Positions 8,485 through 16,899 of a stretch of 64,000 nt of DNA are shown in pieces (the first letter of the stretch is position 1; each line of letters opens with the position of its first letter). The notes under the pieces are model-generated. The model was not told where the DNA came from, searched no databases, and was given only the letters and a program-made list of their open reading frames with translations. The translations under genes were made by a program, and so were the position numbers. This DNA comes from G965267185 sp965267185. GTDB lineage: Bacteria; Pseudomonadota; Alphaproteobacteria; UBA6615. The stretch covers positions 930,001-994,000 of the forward strand of contig OZ253937.1 of the NCBI GenBank assembly GCA_965267185.1, given 5' to 3'.

Positions 8485-9327
8485 ATGACAAATGACAACG
8501 TCATGCAGATTGTCGATGCACAAATACACTTATGGAGCCAGGGGCAGCCGAGCGCTGCTCACCGGCAGGTAACGTCCTTCACAGCGGAGGAAGCCATCAC
8601 CCTGATGGATGAAGCCGGTGTCGACGCCGCGGTCATCCATCTAGCGCCGTGGGATCCGAACGGCCACCAGGTGGCGGTAGACGCGGTCGAGACGTATCCG
8701 GACCGCTTCGCGATGCTCGGCGAGCCGGACCCCACCGACCCTCAATTAAAAGACCGCATGACCGATTGGCTCGCTCAACCGGGCCTACTCGGCCTGCGTT
8801 ACGTCTTGCTCAGCGAGCCGGCGCGGCAATGGCTGCACGATGGCGCGTTCGACTGGTTGTGGCCGGCGGCCGAGGCGGCCGGCGTGCCAATCGCCCTGCT
8901 GGCGACCGATTCCCTGGATCTGATCGGCCGCGTCGCCGAGCGCCATCCCGGTCTGCGGCTCACCATCGACCATCTCGGCGGCCGCGGCGGCTTGACCACG
9001 CTGAAGGATCACGACGCGATGGCGCATATGCCGGATTTGCTGGCGCTGGCGAAACACCCCAATGTGGGGGTCAAGGCGACGGGCGCGCCGAGCTATTCGG
9101 CCGAAGCCTATCCTTTCCCGATTATGCTTACTTACGTTCGGCAAATTTTCGACGCTTTCGGGCCCGAGCGGACGTTCTGGGGCACCGACATCACGAAGAT
9201 GCCGTGCTCGTGGCGCGAGTGCATCACTATGTTTACCGAGGAGCTCCCCTGGCTCAGCGAGGACGACAAGCGCCTGGTCATGGGCGACGCCGTCTGCGCC
9301 TGGTGGGGCTGGAAGCGAAATAACTAA
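8485..9327 (+). CDS. Amidohydrolase-family protein (2-pyrone-4,6-dicarboxylate hydrolase-like)
   Basis: A 280-residue TIM-barrel amidohydrolase of the Amidohydro_2 group. It opens with DAQIHLW (Asp11, His15 metal positions), has IDHLGGRGG in the middle, and ends with the FWGTDITKMPCSW strand that supplies the catalytic Asp. Members hydrolyse lactones or decarboxylate aromatic acids. Start 8485 has GGGGAGCG upstream; ATG 8506 is an alternative. It sits 30 bases after the deacetylase-like gene, which may act on a linked substrate (cyclic amide or lactone). The product is convergent with an amidase. Confidence 0.85.
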   Translation: MTNDNVMQIVDAQIHLWSQGQPSAAHRQVTSFTAEEAITLMDEAGVDAAVIHLAPWDPNGHQVAVDAVETYPDRFAMLGEPDPTDPQLKDRMTDWLAQPGLLGLRYVLLSEPARQWLHDGAFDWLWPAAEAAGVPIALLATDSLDLIGRVAERHPGLRLTIDHLGGRGGLTTLKDHDAMAHMPDLLALAKHPNVGVKATGAPSYSAEAYPFPIMLTYVRQIFDAFGPERTFWGTDITKMPCSWRECITMFTEELPWLSEDDKRLVMGDAVCAWWGWKRNN

Positions 9328-9346
9328 CCGGCCCGGGAAAAAATTC

Positions 9347-10765
9347 TTATAAAGCCTGGCGCAGCGGCGGTACACCGAGCCGCTCGCGCGCCGTGCCCAA
9401 CGCCTTCTCGAACGCCATAGCGATGGCGAGCGCGGTTTCGTCATGCCCGCCCGGGCACACGATGTGCAGGCCGACCGGCATGTTGTTGCCGTCGAGGGCA
9501 ACGGGGATCGTCGCCGCGCACAGCTTGAGCAAGCTTGCGGTATTGGTATTGCGCACCAACGCCATGTTGGCGGCCAGATGCTCCGCCGGGTCTTCCAGGT
9601 CCGCCATCTTGGGCGGCGAGATCGGCAGGGTCGGTCCGACAATCGCATGGAAACCCGCGAAGGCGGCATTCGTCTCGGGCGCTAAACGGTCGACCGTCTT
9701 CTGCCGCGCGATGTGCTCGCTCGCCGGAAAATCTGCCGCTTGTTCGATACGAATGGCGACGGTGGCATCGAGGTCGTCGCGATAGTCGCGCATTTCGCCA
9801 TTCATGAACGCAGCAAACTCGCCTATATGCAATCCGCCCTTGTCGAACATCTCGGTCACCGCGTCGAAGTGCGGCATGGTCACCGGCGATACGCGCAAGC
9901 CTTTCTTCACCAATTCATCGACGGCCGCTTTCGCGCCTTCCGCGATGCCCGGCTCGCAGTCATCGAAATACCAATCGCACACACCGACGTGGAAATCCGC
10001 CAGCGACGCGTTTCCAAGCCGCCCGATAAACGATAGGGGATCGTCATCGATCACCGGATCGATCGCCGCAAAGGCCAGCGCCAAGTCGGCCACCGTGCGG
10101 GTGAGGGGGCCAGCGGTATCGAGGGTGGAAGCCAGCGGCACGATACCCGCCGTCGACCAGCGGCCCGCAGTCGGCCGTAGTCCCGCAACGCCGGTCATCG
10201 ATGCCGGGATACGCACCGAACCCGCGGTGTCGCTGCCGATCGCCAAGAGGGCGGAGCCTTCACCAAGGCTGACGCCGGCGCCGGAACTGGAACCGCCGGG
10301 CGAGCGGTGAACGGTCGCATCCCACGGGTTGCGCGGCGGTCCCCAATGTTGATTGAACCCAAGGCCGCCAAAGGCGAATTGTACGGTGTGAGTTTTCCCG
10401 GAAATCACCCCGAGCTGGTGGCGGATCGCCTGCACCACGGGCCCTTCGGTCTGCCATTTCTCCGGCAGCGGGCGCGGGCAGCCGGCGAAGATGGGATAGC
10501 CGGACACCCCAATAAGGTCTTTTATCGAGACCGGAATGCCCTGCAGCGCGCCGAGGTCGATACCGGCGCCGAACACGGCGTCAGCGGCGGCAGCTTCGCC
10601 GCGCACCTTATCCGGCTCCCAGGTTTTGTAAGCGTGGAAGGCCTCGCCGCGCCGTTCATGATTGGCGATGGCCCATTCAGCCAACCCAGCCGCCGTCAGG
10701 TCGCCATTGCGCAGCGCGCCTACGATGCTTTCCAGCGAGGCTGTATCGATATCGAGATTTGCCAT
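9347..10765 (-). CDS. Amidase signature family protein
   Basis: A 472-residue amidase. The Ser-cisSer-Lys triad is complete: Lys82 in VSIKDLIG, Ser159 in SPGGSSSG and Ser183 in SDTAGSVRIPAS, with the 24-residue spacing seen in the family. It hydrolyses small amides, carbamates or similar compounds in the cytoplasm; being next to an SDR and not to gatB/gatC argues against glutamyl-tRNA amidotransferase subunit A. It lies 28 bases downstream of the SDR gene on the same strand, so an SDR-amidase operon is likely. Confidence 0.93.
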   Translation of the reverse strand: MANLDIDTASLESIVGALRNGDLTAAGLAEWAIANHERRGEAFHAYKTWEPDKVRGEAAAADAVFGAGIDLGALQGIPVSIKDLIGVSGYPIFAGCPRPLPEKWQTEGPVVQAIRHQLGVISGKTHTVQFAFGGLGFNQHWGPPRNPWDATVHRSPGGSSSGAGVSLGEGSALLAIGSDTAGSVRIPASMTGVAGLRPTAGRWSTAGIVPLASTLDTAGPLTRTVADLALAFAAIDPVIDDDPLSFIGRLGNASLADFHVGVCDWYFDDCEPGIAEGAKAAVDELVKKGLRVSPVTMPHFDAVTEMFDKGGLHIGEFAAFMNGEMRDYRDDLDATVAIRIEQAADFPASEHIARQKTVDRLAPETNAAFAGFHAIVGPTLPISPPKMADLEDPAEHLAANMALVRNTNTASLLKLCAATIPVALDGNNMPVGLHIVCPGGHDETALAIAMAFEKALGTARERLGVPPLRQAL

Positions 10766-10793
10766 AACGAACTCCCCCGTCGGGCTCCTGTCT

Positions 10794-11540
10794 TTAGCTG
10801 AAGGTTAAACCACCATTCACGTCGAGGCACTGCCCGGTGATGTACGATGCTTCGTCGGACGCCAGGAACAACGCGGCGTTGGCGATATCGACCGGCTGGC
10901 CAACGCGGCCAAGGGGAATATGTTCGATGAGGGTCGCTTCGGTATCCGGTAGCCAACTCTCGGTCATCGGCGAATGGGTGGGGCCGGGCGCAATGGCGTT
11001 GACGGTAATGCCGTACGCACCGAGATTTTTCGCCAGCGAGCGGGTGAGCCCCACCACGCCGGCTTTCGATGAGGCGTAGGGGACACCGCCACCACGGGCG
11101 ACCCCGCCGTGGCGCCAGGCCGACGACGAAATATTGATGATCCGGCCATATTTGCGTTCCATCATATGTTCGGCGACGGCGCGTGCGCCGTAGAACTCGC
11201 CACTCAGATTAACGTCGAGGACGTGTTGCCATTCTTCAACCGAATATTCGAGCCAGTCTTTTTTCGGCGAGAAACCGGCATTGTTGATGAGGATATCGAG
11301 ACGTCCGTGAGCGGAAATCGCCTGATCGATCGCGGCTTTCACGTCATCGTAGCCGGAAACGTCGAGGACCGCGGTTGAGAAACGGTTGGAACCGATTTCG
11401 CTTGCCATCCCGTCGAGGCGTTCGGCGTCAATGTCTGCGGCCACGACGGCTGCGCCCTCCGCGATGAATCGCTCAGCAATCGCTTGGCCTATTCCGCCCG
11501 AACCGCCGGTGACAAACGCCACCCGATTTTCCAGGCGCAT
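10794..11540 (-). CDS. SDR family NAD(P)-dependent oxidoreductase
   Basis: A 248-residue classical short-chain dehydrogenase. The cofactor motif TGGSGGIG is at residues 11-18, NNAG at 86-89, the catalytic Ser near 139, and YASSK (Tyr155, Lys159). Asp36 after the second strand suggests NAD(H) preference. The frame opens at 11561, but ATG 11540 has AGGGGAGAG directly upstream and gives the usual N-terminus (MRLENRVAFVTGG). Members reduce or oxidise secondary alcohols; the substrate is not evident. First gene of the SDR-amidase pair. Confidence 0.93.
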   Translation of the reverse strand: MRLENRVAFVTGGSGGIGQAIAERFIAEGAAVVAADIDAERLDGMASEIGSNRFSTAVLDVSGYDDVKAAIDQAISAHGRLDILINNAGFSPKKDWLEYSVEEWQHVLDVNLSGEFYGARAVAEHMMERKYGRIINISSSAWRHGGVARGGGVPYASSKAGVVGLTRSLAKNLGAYGITVNAIAPGPTHSPMTESWLPDTEATLIEHIPLGRVGQPVDIANAALFLASDEASYITGQCLDVNGGLTFS

Positions 11541-11628
11541 GTCTCTCTCCCCTGCGTTCATTCTTATGTTGGTTGGCCTTTAGTGTAACAATGACGCAAC
11601 AACGCACAAACGGGGAAGGAGAACCGCT

Positions 11629-11985
11629 ATGTCCAGTTTTCATCAACTCGCCGATATTCCGGTCCACGATATGGAAATCGGCGGCCTGCAGATCCTAGGC
11701 GGCAAACAAACCATGGTGCTGTGGGGCAAGATCGACGCCGGTAGCCACGTGCCCAATCACTCTCATCCCAACGAGCAGATCACTTGGCTGGTCAAAGGAA
11801 AGCTGGACTACGTACTCGGCACCGGCGAGGAGCAAACCTGCGAGGCCGGAACGGTTCTGGTCATTCCCGGCGGGGTCGACCACGAGGTGTGGTACCGCGA
11901 GGACTGCGAGATCGTCGAATTCTTCTCGCCGCCGCGCACCGATCTGTTCCCGGCACTGGCGACCAACCCTTATGGGGTGGAGTAG
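11629..11985 (+). CDS. Single-domain cupin protein
   Basis: A 118-residue beta-barrel cupin. Motif 1 (SHVPNHSHPNEQITWLVKG) supplies two His and a Glu, and motif 2 (GTVLVIPGGVDHEVW) supplies the fourth His ligand, so metal binding is likely intact. GGGGAAGGAG precedes the ATG. Its function cannot be named; such small cupins range from sugar isomerases to dioxygenases and sensors. It is divergent from the SDR-amidase pair and may share a control region with it. Confidence 0.85.
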   Translation: MSSFHQLADIPVHDMEIGGLQILGGKQTMVLWGKIDAGSHVPNHSHPNEQITWLVKGKLDYVLGTGEEQTCEAGTVLVIPGGVDHEVWYREDCEIVEFFSPPRTDLFPALATNPYGVE

Positions 11986-12011
11986 AGCTTTAAAGAAAGG
12001 CGGTAATAAAG

Positions 12012-12046
12012 CCCCTCTCCTTGGGGAGAGGGGTTGGGGTGAGGGG
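12012..12046. repeat. Left copy of GC-rich inverted repeat flanking the DUF559 gene
   Basis: A hairpin of nine base pairs (12012-12020 with 12025-12033) followed by GTTGGGGTGAGGGG-type sequence. It is the inverted counterpart of the repeat at 12392-12441. Its right end lies 2 bases before the DUF559 start codon, so it probably provides the gene's ribosome-binding site. Confidence 0.8.
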
Positions 12047-12048
12047 AT

Positions 12049-12384
12049 ATGAGTATTCTATACGCGCGAAGATTGCGCCGCGTTCCGACGGATGCAGAAA
12101 TTCTTTTGTGGAAACACATCCGTAACCGTGAGCTAGGCGGACTAAAGTTTCGACGCCAACACCCAGTCGGCCGTTACATTGTCGATTTCTGCTGTGAAGA
12201 GGAAAGGTTGGTTGTTGAACTGGATGGCGGCCAGCACGACAAACAAGCTCTGCAAAACAACGAACGGACAGAGTACATCAATAAGTTCGGTTATCGCGTT
12301 TTGCGCTATTGGAACAATGAAGTGTTAAGCAACGTCGATGGCGTTCTCGCTGATATCTGTTCATCTTTGAAAGAACCGGACTAG
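12049..12384 (+). CDS. DUF559 endonuclease-like protein
   Basis: A 111-residue protein of the DUF559 family, which has the restriction-endonuclease-like fold related to very-short-patch-repair nucleases. Visible motifs are LWKHIRNRELGGLKFRRQHP near the N-terminus, then the putative metal site YIVDFCCEEERLVVELDGGQH (Asp and Glu-x-Asp) and RVLRYWNNEVL. The full family length is present. The coding composition is noticeably less GC-rich than its neighbours. It is enclosed by inverted repeats at 12012-12046 and 12392-12441, which suggests that gene and repeats moved together; this is inference. Confidence 0.9.
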   Translation: MSILYARRLRRVPTDAEILLWKHIRNRELGGLKFRRQHPVGRYIVDFCCEEERLVVELDGGQHDKQALQNNERTEYINKFGYRVLRYWNNEVLSNVDGVLADICSSLKEPD

Positions 12385-12391
12385 TACTTTT

Positions 12392-12441
12392 CCCCTCACC
12401 CGGCTCGCATCCGCTCGCCACCCTCTCCCGTAGGGAGAGGG
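12392..12441. repeat. Right copy of GC-rich inverted repeat flanking the DUF559 gene
   Basis: Begins CCCCTCACCC, ends with the palindrome CCCTCTCCC-GTA-GGGAGAGGG, and is inverted relative to the copy at 12012-12046. It has an extra central segment of about 15 bases (GGCTCGCATCCGCTC) that the left copy lacks. Confidence 0.8.
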
Positions 12442-12446
12442 TTTTT
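12421..12446 (+). terminator. Intrinsic terminator made by the repeat
   Basis: Nine-base-pair stem CCCTCTCCC/GGGAGAGGG with a GTA loop, followed directly by five T. It lies 36 bases after the DUF559 stop and is formed by the flanking repeat itself. Confidence 0.75.
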
Positions 12447-12480
12447 CGTCCAAACGTGTCCAGCGGTTTATCCGTCCACC

Positions 12481-13263
12481 CTATCGGAGGAAACTGCGGA
12501 TCGCATCGGCGACCGCTTGCGGTTGGTCCAGTTCGGCGAGGTGGCCGGCACCGGCGATTGTCTGGATCGATGTTTCGCCACCGGCGCCGTCACGGAACAT
12601 CTCCATGTAGTTTGAGGGGATGACCCGGTCGGCCTCGCCGCGGATCAGCAGAGTGGGGCAGGTGATGTGATTGAGACGTTTGCCCAGCCCGGTGTTGCCT
12701 AAAGGCCAGAAGATACGGGCGCTGGCTTCGAGCGCCCGCGATTGTTCGATCGGCCATTCGACGGAATTGGCGCCCTCGGGCTCGGCTTTCAATTCTGTCC
12801 AATGTTCCGGCGTTTCGCACAGCAATGGACCCACTTCGTTGGGACGGCGCGCCCAGGGGTCGGCCATGGGGGTTTCCTCGACAGACAAACCCCACGGCGA
12901 TATAAGCACCAGCCGCTCGATCTCGTTGGGCCAGAACGCCGCCATTTCGGCCGTCAGCGAACCACCCGGCCCCGAGCCGATCAGAGGCGCGCCGGCCATC
13001 AATCCGGCGCCGCGCAACAAATCGCCGACCGCCATCACCCAATCGAGATGCGTATCGCAGCTCGTATGCCCCGTCGCGCCGGGAAACCCCGGTATCGACG
13101 GCACCACCACTTCGTAGCTATCGGCTAATTGGTCGAGAAACGGGATCCATTTCGGCAGGCCGCCGAACCCGGCGAGAAAACCGACGCGTTGGCCGGTTCC
13201 CTTACTCCATACCCGGCACGGATGGCCGTTGACGTCGACATGAGATACCGCAGGCGTTTCCAT
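12481..13263 (-). CDS. Alpha/beta hydrolase-fold protein lacking the nucleophile
   Basis: A 260-residue alpha/beta hydrolase. The fold is clear: oxyanion-side strand GFLAGFGGLPKW, PSIPGFPGA loop, and C-terminal GAGHLAELDQP with the catalytic His. The nucleophile elbow reads IGSGPGGSL, so the position normally held by Ser (GxSxGG) is Gly98. Either it is inactive as an esterase, or the chemistry is carried differently. It lies about 50 bases downstream of the luciferase-like monooxygenase on the same strand and probably acts on, or binds, a product of that oxygenation. The fold is sure; the function is unknown. Confidence 0.8.
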   Translation of the reverse strand: METPAVSHVDVNGHPCRVWSKGTGQRVGFLAGFGGLPKWIPFLDQLADSYEVVVPSIPGFPGATGHTSCDTHLDWVMAVGDLLRGAGLMAGAPLIGSGPGGSLTAEMAAFWPNEIERLVLISPWGLSVEETPMADPWARRPNEVGPLLCETPEHWTELKAEPEGANSVEWPIEQSRALEASARIFWPLGNTGLGKRLNHITCPTLLIRGEADRVIPSNYMEMFRDGAGGETSIQTIAGAGHLAELDQPQAVADAIRSFLR

Positions 13264-13312
13264 CGTCTTCGCCCTTATTATTGTCGTTGCGCCGGCTTCC
13301 GCCGGCGAAGGT

Positions 13313-14623
13313 TCACTCGGCAGCGGCAGCGATCACCGCCCGGTCCGGCGTTGCCCGGTCGGCGCCGGCCATCGGTTTCGGCCACCAATGGTCCTCCCAG
13401 TCGGACCAAAGATCGGCCAGCTGCGGCATCACCTGCTCGGCGTAGAGCCGCGTGTTGTAGTTGGCGAGTTCCTTGCTCATGTTGCCGAACTGCTGCAGCA
13501 ACATGAGATGGCCGAAACGTAAGTCGGTGACCACGTCGCGCAGTTGCTCGGCCACTTGGTCCGGCGTGCCGATGATCACATAGCCGTTCTCGACGATGGA
13601 TTTCATTTCGCGGGCGCTTTTGTCGACCGTCGAAACTTTCTGAATGCCGGGCCTGGCGCTGGTATTGGCCGCCGCGTCGGGGCCGTCGCTCGCCGCCGCC
13701 GCAACCTGGCTCTCGATCCCGGCGCGCTGGGTCGCTTCGGTGACGTAGCCGGGCGGGTTGGCGTAGCGGGCGCTGACGCGCAGACAGCGGTCGTAGAAAT
13801 ATTCCGCCGGCTCCTGGTAGAGCTCCCAAGCCTGCTCTTCGGTTTCGGCGACGCCGACGAACTGCAGGAATCCGGCACGGTAGGGGTTGCGGTCCTTGCC
13901 GAGCCGGTCCATCTCGTCCCAGAAACCCTGCATGGTCGCCCGCGCGGCTTTGAAGCCGTAGTAGGACAGATAGCAATAGACGTAATCCATCTCGGCGCAC
14001 CAGCGCCACGTCTCGACCGAGCCGCCGCCGGGCACCCAGATCGGCGGGTGCGGCTTCTGCACCGGGCGCGGCCAGATATTGATGTAGCGCTGCTGGTTGA
14101 AGCGGCCGTTGAAGCTGAACGTATCGGGCTCGGTCCACGCCTTGGTGATGAAGTTGTGCGCCTCGTAGTAGCGTTCGCGCAGTTGCGACGGGTTCTGGCC
14201 GTAGGCGTAGCAGGTATCCATCGGCGAACCGACGGGGAATCCGGCGATGAGCCTGCCGCCGGAAATGCAGTCGAGCATCGCCATTTCTTCCGCCACGCGG
14301 GTCGGCGGGTTGTACAGCGCGATCGAGTTGCCAAGCACGCACAACGCGGTATCGGGGTTAGCGCGGCGGGCCAGCGAGGCGAGCATGATGTTGGGCGACG
14401 GCATGAGGCCGTAGCCGTTGTTATGGTGCTCGTTTACGCAAATGGCGTCGAAGCCCATATCAGCGGCGAATTCCATTTCGTCGAGGAAATCGTTGTACAT
14501 GTGGTGGGCCCGTTCGGGGTCGAACAGGCTGGAATCGATATCGACCCAGACAGATTCGTGGTTCTCCCGGAAATCTTCGGGCAGCTCGGTGTAGGGCATC
14601 AGGTGGAACCAGCAGTGCTTCAT
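13313..14623 (-). CDS. Luciferase-like (LLM) flavin-dependent monooxygenase
   Basis: A 436-residue TIM-barrel flavin monooxygenase of the bacterial luciferase-like family. Characteristic segments are ICVNEHHNNGYGLMPSPN (His-His near the flavin), the TRVAEEMAMLDCISGGRLIAGF block, and PHPPIWVPGGGSVETW. The C-terminal part contains NGYVIIGTPDQVAEQLRD, typical of the group. It uses reduced FMN supplied by a separate reductase; none is adjacent, although a flavodoxin-fold protein lies at 16348. GGAGCGGGA precedes the ATG. The substrate is unknown. A second family member is at 32613. Confidence 0.92.
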   Translation of the reverse strand: MKHCWFHLMPYTELPEDFRENHESVWVDIDSSLFDPERAHHMYNDFLDEMEFAADMGFDAICVNEHHNNGYGLMPSPNIMLASLARRANPDTALCVLGNSIALYNPPTRVAEEMAMLDCISGGRLIAGFPVGSPMDTCYAYGQNPSQLRERYYEAHNFITKAWTEPDTFSFNGRFNQQRYINIWPRPVQKPHPPIWVPGGGSVETWRWCAEMDYVYCYLSYYGFKAARATMQGFWDEMDRLGKDRNPYRAGFLQFVGVAETEEQAWELYQEPAEYFYDRCLRVSARYANPPGYVTEATQRAGIESQVAAAASDGPDAAANTSARPGIQKVSTVDKSAREMKSIVENGYVIIGTPDQVAEQLRDVVTDLRFGHLMLLQQFGNMSKELANYNTRLYAEQVMPQLADLWSDWEDHWWPKPMAGADRATPDRAVIAAAAE

Positions 14624-14848
14624 GTTCCCGCTCCGTTATTATTGTTAAAAAACAAACGGTTACAACTGCCTCCTCGTACCCTCTTGGAGAGCGCGTGAGT
14701 CATTCTTGCGCCGCCAGTCGGGTCGATTCTGCTCATGCTCACCGATAACCAACTGCGGTGCAAGCGTGGAGAATATTATAGCGAAAGGGGATACATCGAT
14801 GGGCCGAAATAAACGCCGTGATCGCGCTATCAATCGGCACCGGAGATG

Positions 14849-16216
14849 TCAGATTTTTTCGCCGCGTGCAGCCGCGAACAGGGTCCAGGTGTCCGGCACC
14901 CCTTTAAGCTGGTGAGTACCACGTTCGCTAAAGCCGAACCCCGATCCGACGACCAGGTCTTTCACGGTACTCGAAACGAGCACCTCGCCCGTCGTTGCGA
15001 GATCGGTTACGCGTGCACTTATATGGACGGCAATTCCACCCAAGGTATCGCCGTCGAGATAACACTCGCCAGTGTGCACACCGGCACGCACCTGCAGATC
15101 GATTTCAGACTGCCGTTCGACGATATCCGAGGCACACGAAATCGCGCGGCCGGGCGCATCGAAAGCGGCAACAAACCCATCACCGGTCGTGTTTATCTCC
15201 CGGCCACGATGCCGGGAAAGTAACGATCGAACTATATCGTTGTGCTGCTTCAGTTTTTGACGCCACGACTCGTCGCCCATCGCCGCCGCGATTTCGGTGG
15301 AGTTGACGATATCTGTAAACAGGATCGTCGCGAGTATCCGCTCCGGCTCGGCTTCGCGTTGCGTTCCGGTCAGAAACAGCTCGATTTCCCGGACAATTAG
15401 CGAATAGTCCTCCGACCACGGCAGATGATCCTGGCCGGGTAGGGCGACGAGCCGCGCACCGGGGATACGCTGGGCGAGGTACTCTGACTCGGCCAACTTC
15501 ACATGAACATCGTCTCGGCGGCTCATAACCAGGGTGGGAACGGAAATCGTGGGTAGTATTTCACGGACGTCAATCTCCGTGTTCAGCCGGAGGATTTTGA
15601 TTGCGGCACCAGGGCTCGCCGCATGACGGAAGTATGCCGATAGCCGCTCGCTGAACGCGGCGTCATTAGCGCGGCTGGGTGCCAACTTCGATAGATCTAC
15701 GCTTTCCCCCCAGACCGCTTCGTTTTTTTGAATCCAGGCTTCACGGTCTTCCGGCTTCGGTGCCCAGGGGTAGTCCGGCGTCCAAAGCCGCCGGGCAAAG
15801 CAACTGAACAGAATGAGGTGACTTGTTTTGTCCGGGAAGCTCGCGGCAAACAGCATCGCAAGGTTTCCGCCTTCGGAATGTCCGAAGAAAGCCGCACGTT
15901 TTGAGTCCGCGGCATCCATGACCGCCGTCAAATCGTCCATCCGTTCGTCGAGGGTCGGGAATCCGACATCCCTATCGGATAAGCCCGTCCCCCGCTTGTC
16001 GAACAAGATAACGCGGCAAAATCGGCCGAGGGCCTGCAGCAGCCCCGCGAGGTCCGGGTCCTCCCACATGGAATCGATGTTGGATACCCAGCCCGGCACG
16101 TAGACAAGATCGATCTCGCCCTCGCCAAAGACCTGATAGGCGATGTTCAGACCGTTCGTTTTTGTGTAGTGCGTTCGAGGCGTCTCCACGGCCGTCCTCT
16201 TGTTTGCTTGCACCAC
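14849..16216 (-). CDS. Alpha/beta hydrolase fused to class III adenylate/guanylate cyclase domain
   Basis: A 455-residue two-domain protein. Residues about 15-285 are an alpha/beta hydrolase with an intact nucleophile elbow GHSEGG and a C-terminal GQDHLPW. Residues about 293-450 form a class III nucleotide cyclase domain: ILFTDIVNSTEIAAAMGD carries the first metal-binding Asp, and NTTGDGFVAAFD the second; AVHISARVTDLA matches the dimerisation/catalytic helix. The start is GTG. The arrangement suggests a hydrolase-like sensor domain controlling cyclic nucleotide synthesis. It is cytoplasmic, with no membrane segment. The fusion is known from database architectures, but its ligand is not. Confidence 0.9.
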   Translation of the reverse strand: MVQANKRTAVETPRTHYTKTNGLNIAYQVFGEGEIDLVYVPGWVSNIDSMWEDPDLAGLLQALGRFCRVILFDKRGTGLSDRDVGFPTLDERMDDLTAVMDAADSKRAAFFGHSEGGNLAMLFAASFPDKTSHLILFSCFARRLWTPDYPWAPKPEDREAWIQKNEAVWGESVDLSKLAPSRANDAAFSERLSAYFRHAASPGAAIKILRLNTEIDVREILPTISVPTLVMSRRDDVHVKLAESEYLAQRIPGARLVALPGQDHLPWSEDYSLIVREIELFLTGTQREAEPERILATILFTDIVNSTEIAAAMGDESWRQKLKQHNDIVRSLLSRHRGREINTTGDGFVAAFDAPGRAISCASDIVERQSEIDLQVRAGVHTGECYLDGDTLGGIAVHISARVTDLATTGEVLVSSTVKDLVVGSGFGFSERGTHQLKGVPDTWTLFAAARGEKI

Positions 16217-16347
16217 CGCAACACTAACTCTACCACCGGCGTATCATTACAGTTGCCAACTGTGTAGACGATAAGGGAACCAAACACTGGTGTAACGTCC
16301 ACGTTTGACTAATTCGAGCAGTCAGCGAAGCCCGCAGCAACAGCAGC

Positions 16348-16815
16348 ATGACCCAGAAACAGCTCCTTATCGTTGCCCACGCTCCATCCACGAATACGCG
16401 AAGGCTGTTCGATGCTGCGGTCGAAGGCGCAGGGTCCGACGATAATCAGAGCGTAAAGGTGGTCGCTCTAGGTCCCTTCGACGCAGGACCGGAAGATGTG
16501 CTTACCGCGAACGCGGTCATTCTCGGCACCACGGAAAATCTGGGCTACATGAGCGGGGCGCTAAAGGACTTTTTCGACAGAAGCTACTATCCCTGCCTGG
16601 AGAAATCGCAGGGGCTGCCCTATTGCCTCTATGTACGGGCCGGTCAGGACGGCACAGGGACCCGGCGCGGTGTGGAATCGATCGCAACGGGTCTTCGATG
16701 GCGTGCGGTACAAGAACCGCTCATTTGCCGCGGTGAATGGCAGGACGCCTTCGTCGATCAATGCCGCGAGTTGGGCGCAGCGATGGCTGCGGGTCTCGAT
16801 GCGGGGATATTCTGA
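16348..16815 (+). CDS. Flavodoxin-fold NAD(P)H/FMN-type protein
   Basis: A 155-residue flavodoxin-like protein. The N-terminal strand LLIVAHAPSTNTRRLFDA holds the phosphate-binding loop, ILGTTENLGYMSGALKDFFDRSYY is the family's central flavin-binding block, and YVRAGQDGTGTRRGVESI follows. It probably binds FMN and carries electrons, and could supply reduced flavin to the luciferase-like monooxygenases in the window; that pairing is inference. It is divergent from the hydrolase-cyclase gene with a 131-base gap. Confidence 0.78.
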   Translation: MTQKQLLIVAHAPSTNTRRLFDAAVEGAGSDDNQSVKVVALGPFDAGPEDVLTANAVILGTTENLGYMSGALKDFFDRSYYPCLEKSQGLPYCLYVRAGQDGTGTRRGVESIATGLRWRAVQEPLICRGEWQDAFVDQCRELGAAMAAGLDAGIF

Positions 16816-16899
16816 GTTTCGGACCTGTTGGCGCTTCTTGGCTAGCGCCCCCCCAACCAATAGAGCCCCCATTTGCCCCAGTGTGCAGGAAAGACTTAA

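Noticed and set aside
13278..14342. Minus-strand frame of 354 codons
   Set aside because: It overlaps the luciferase-like monooxygenase in another frame on the same strand and is Arg/Gly-rich shadow sequence.
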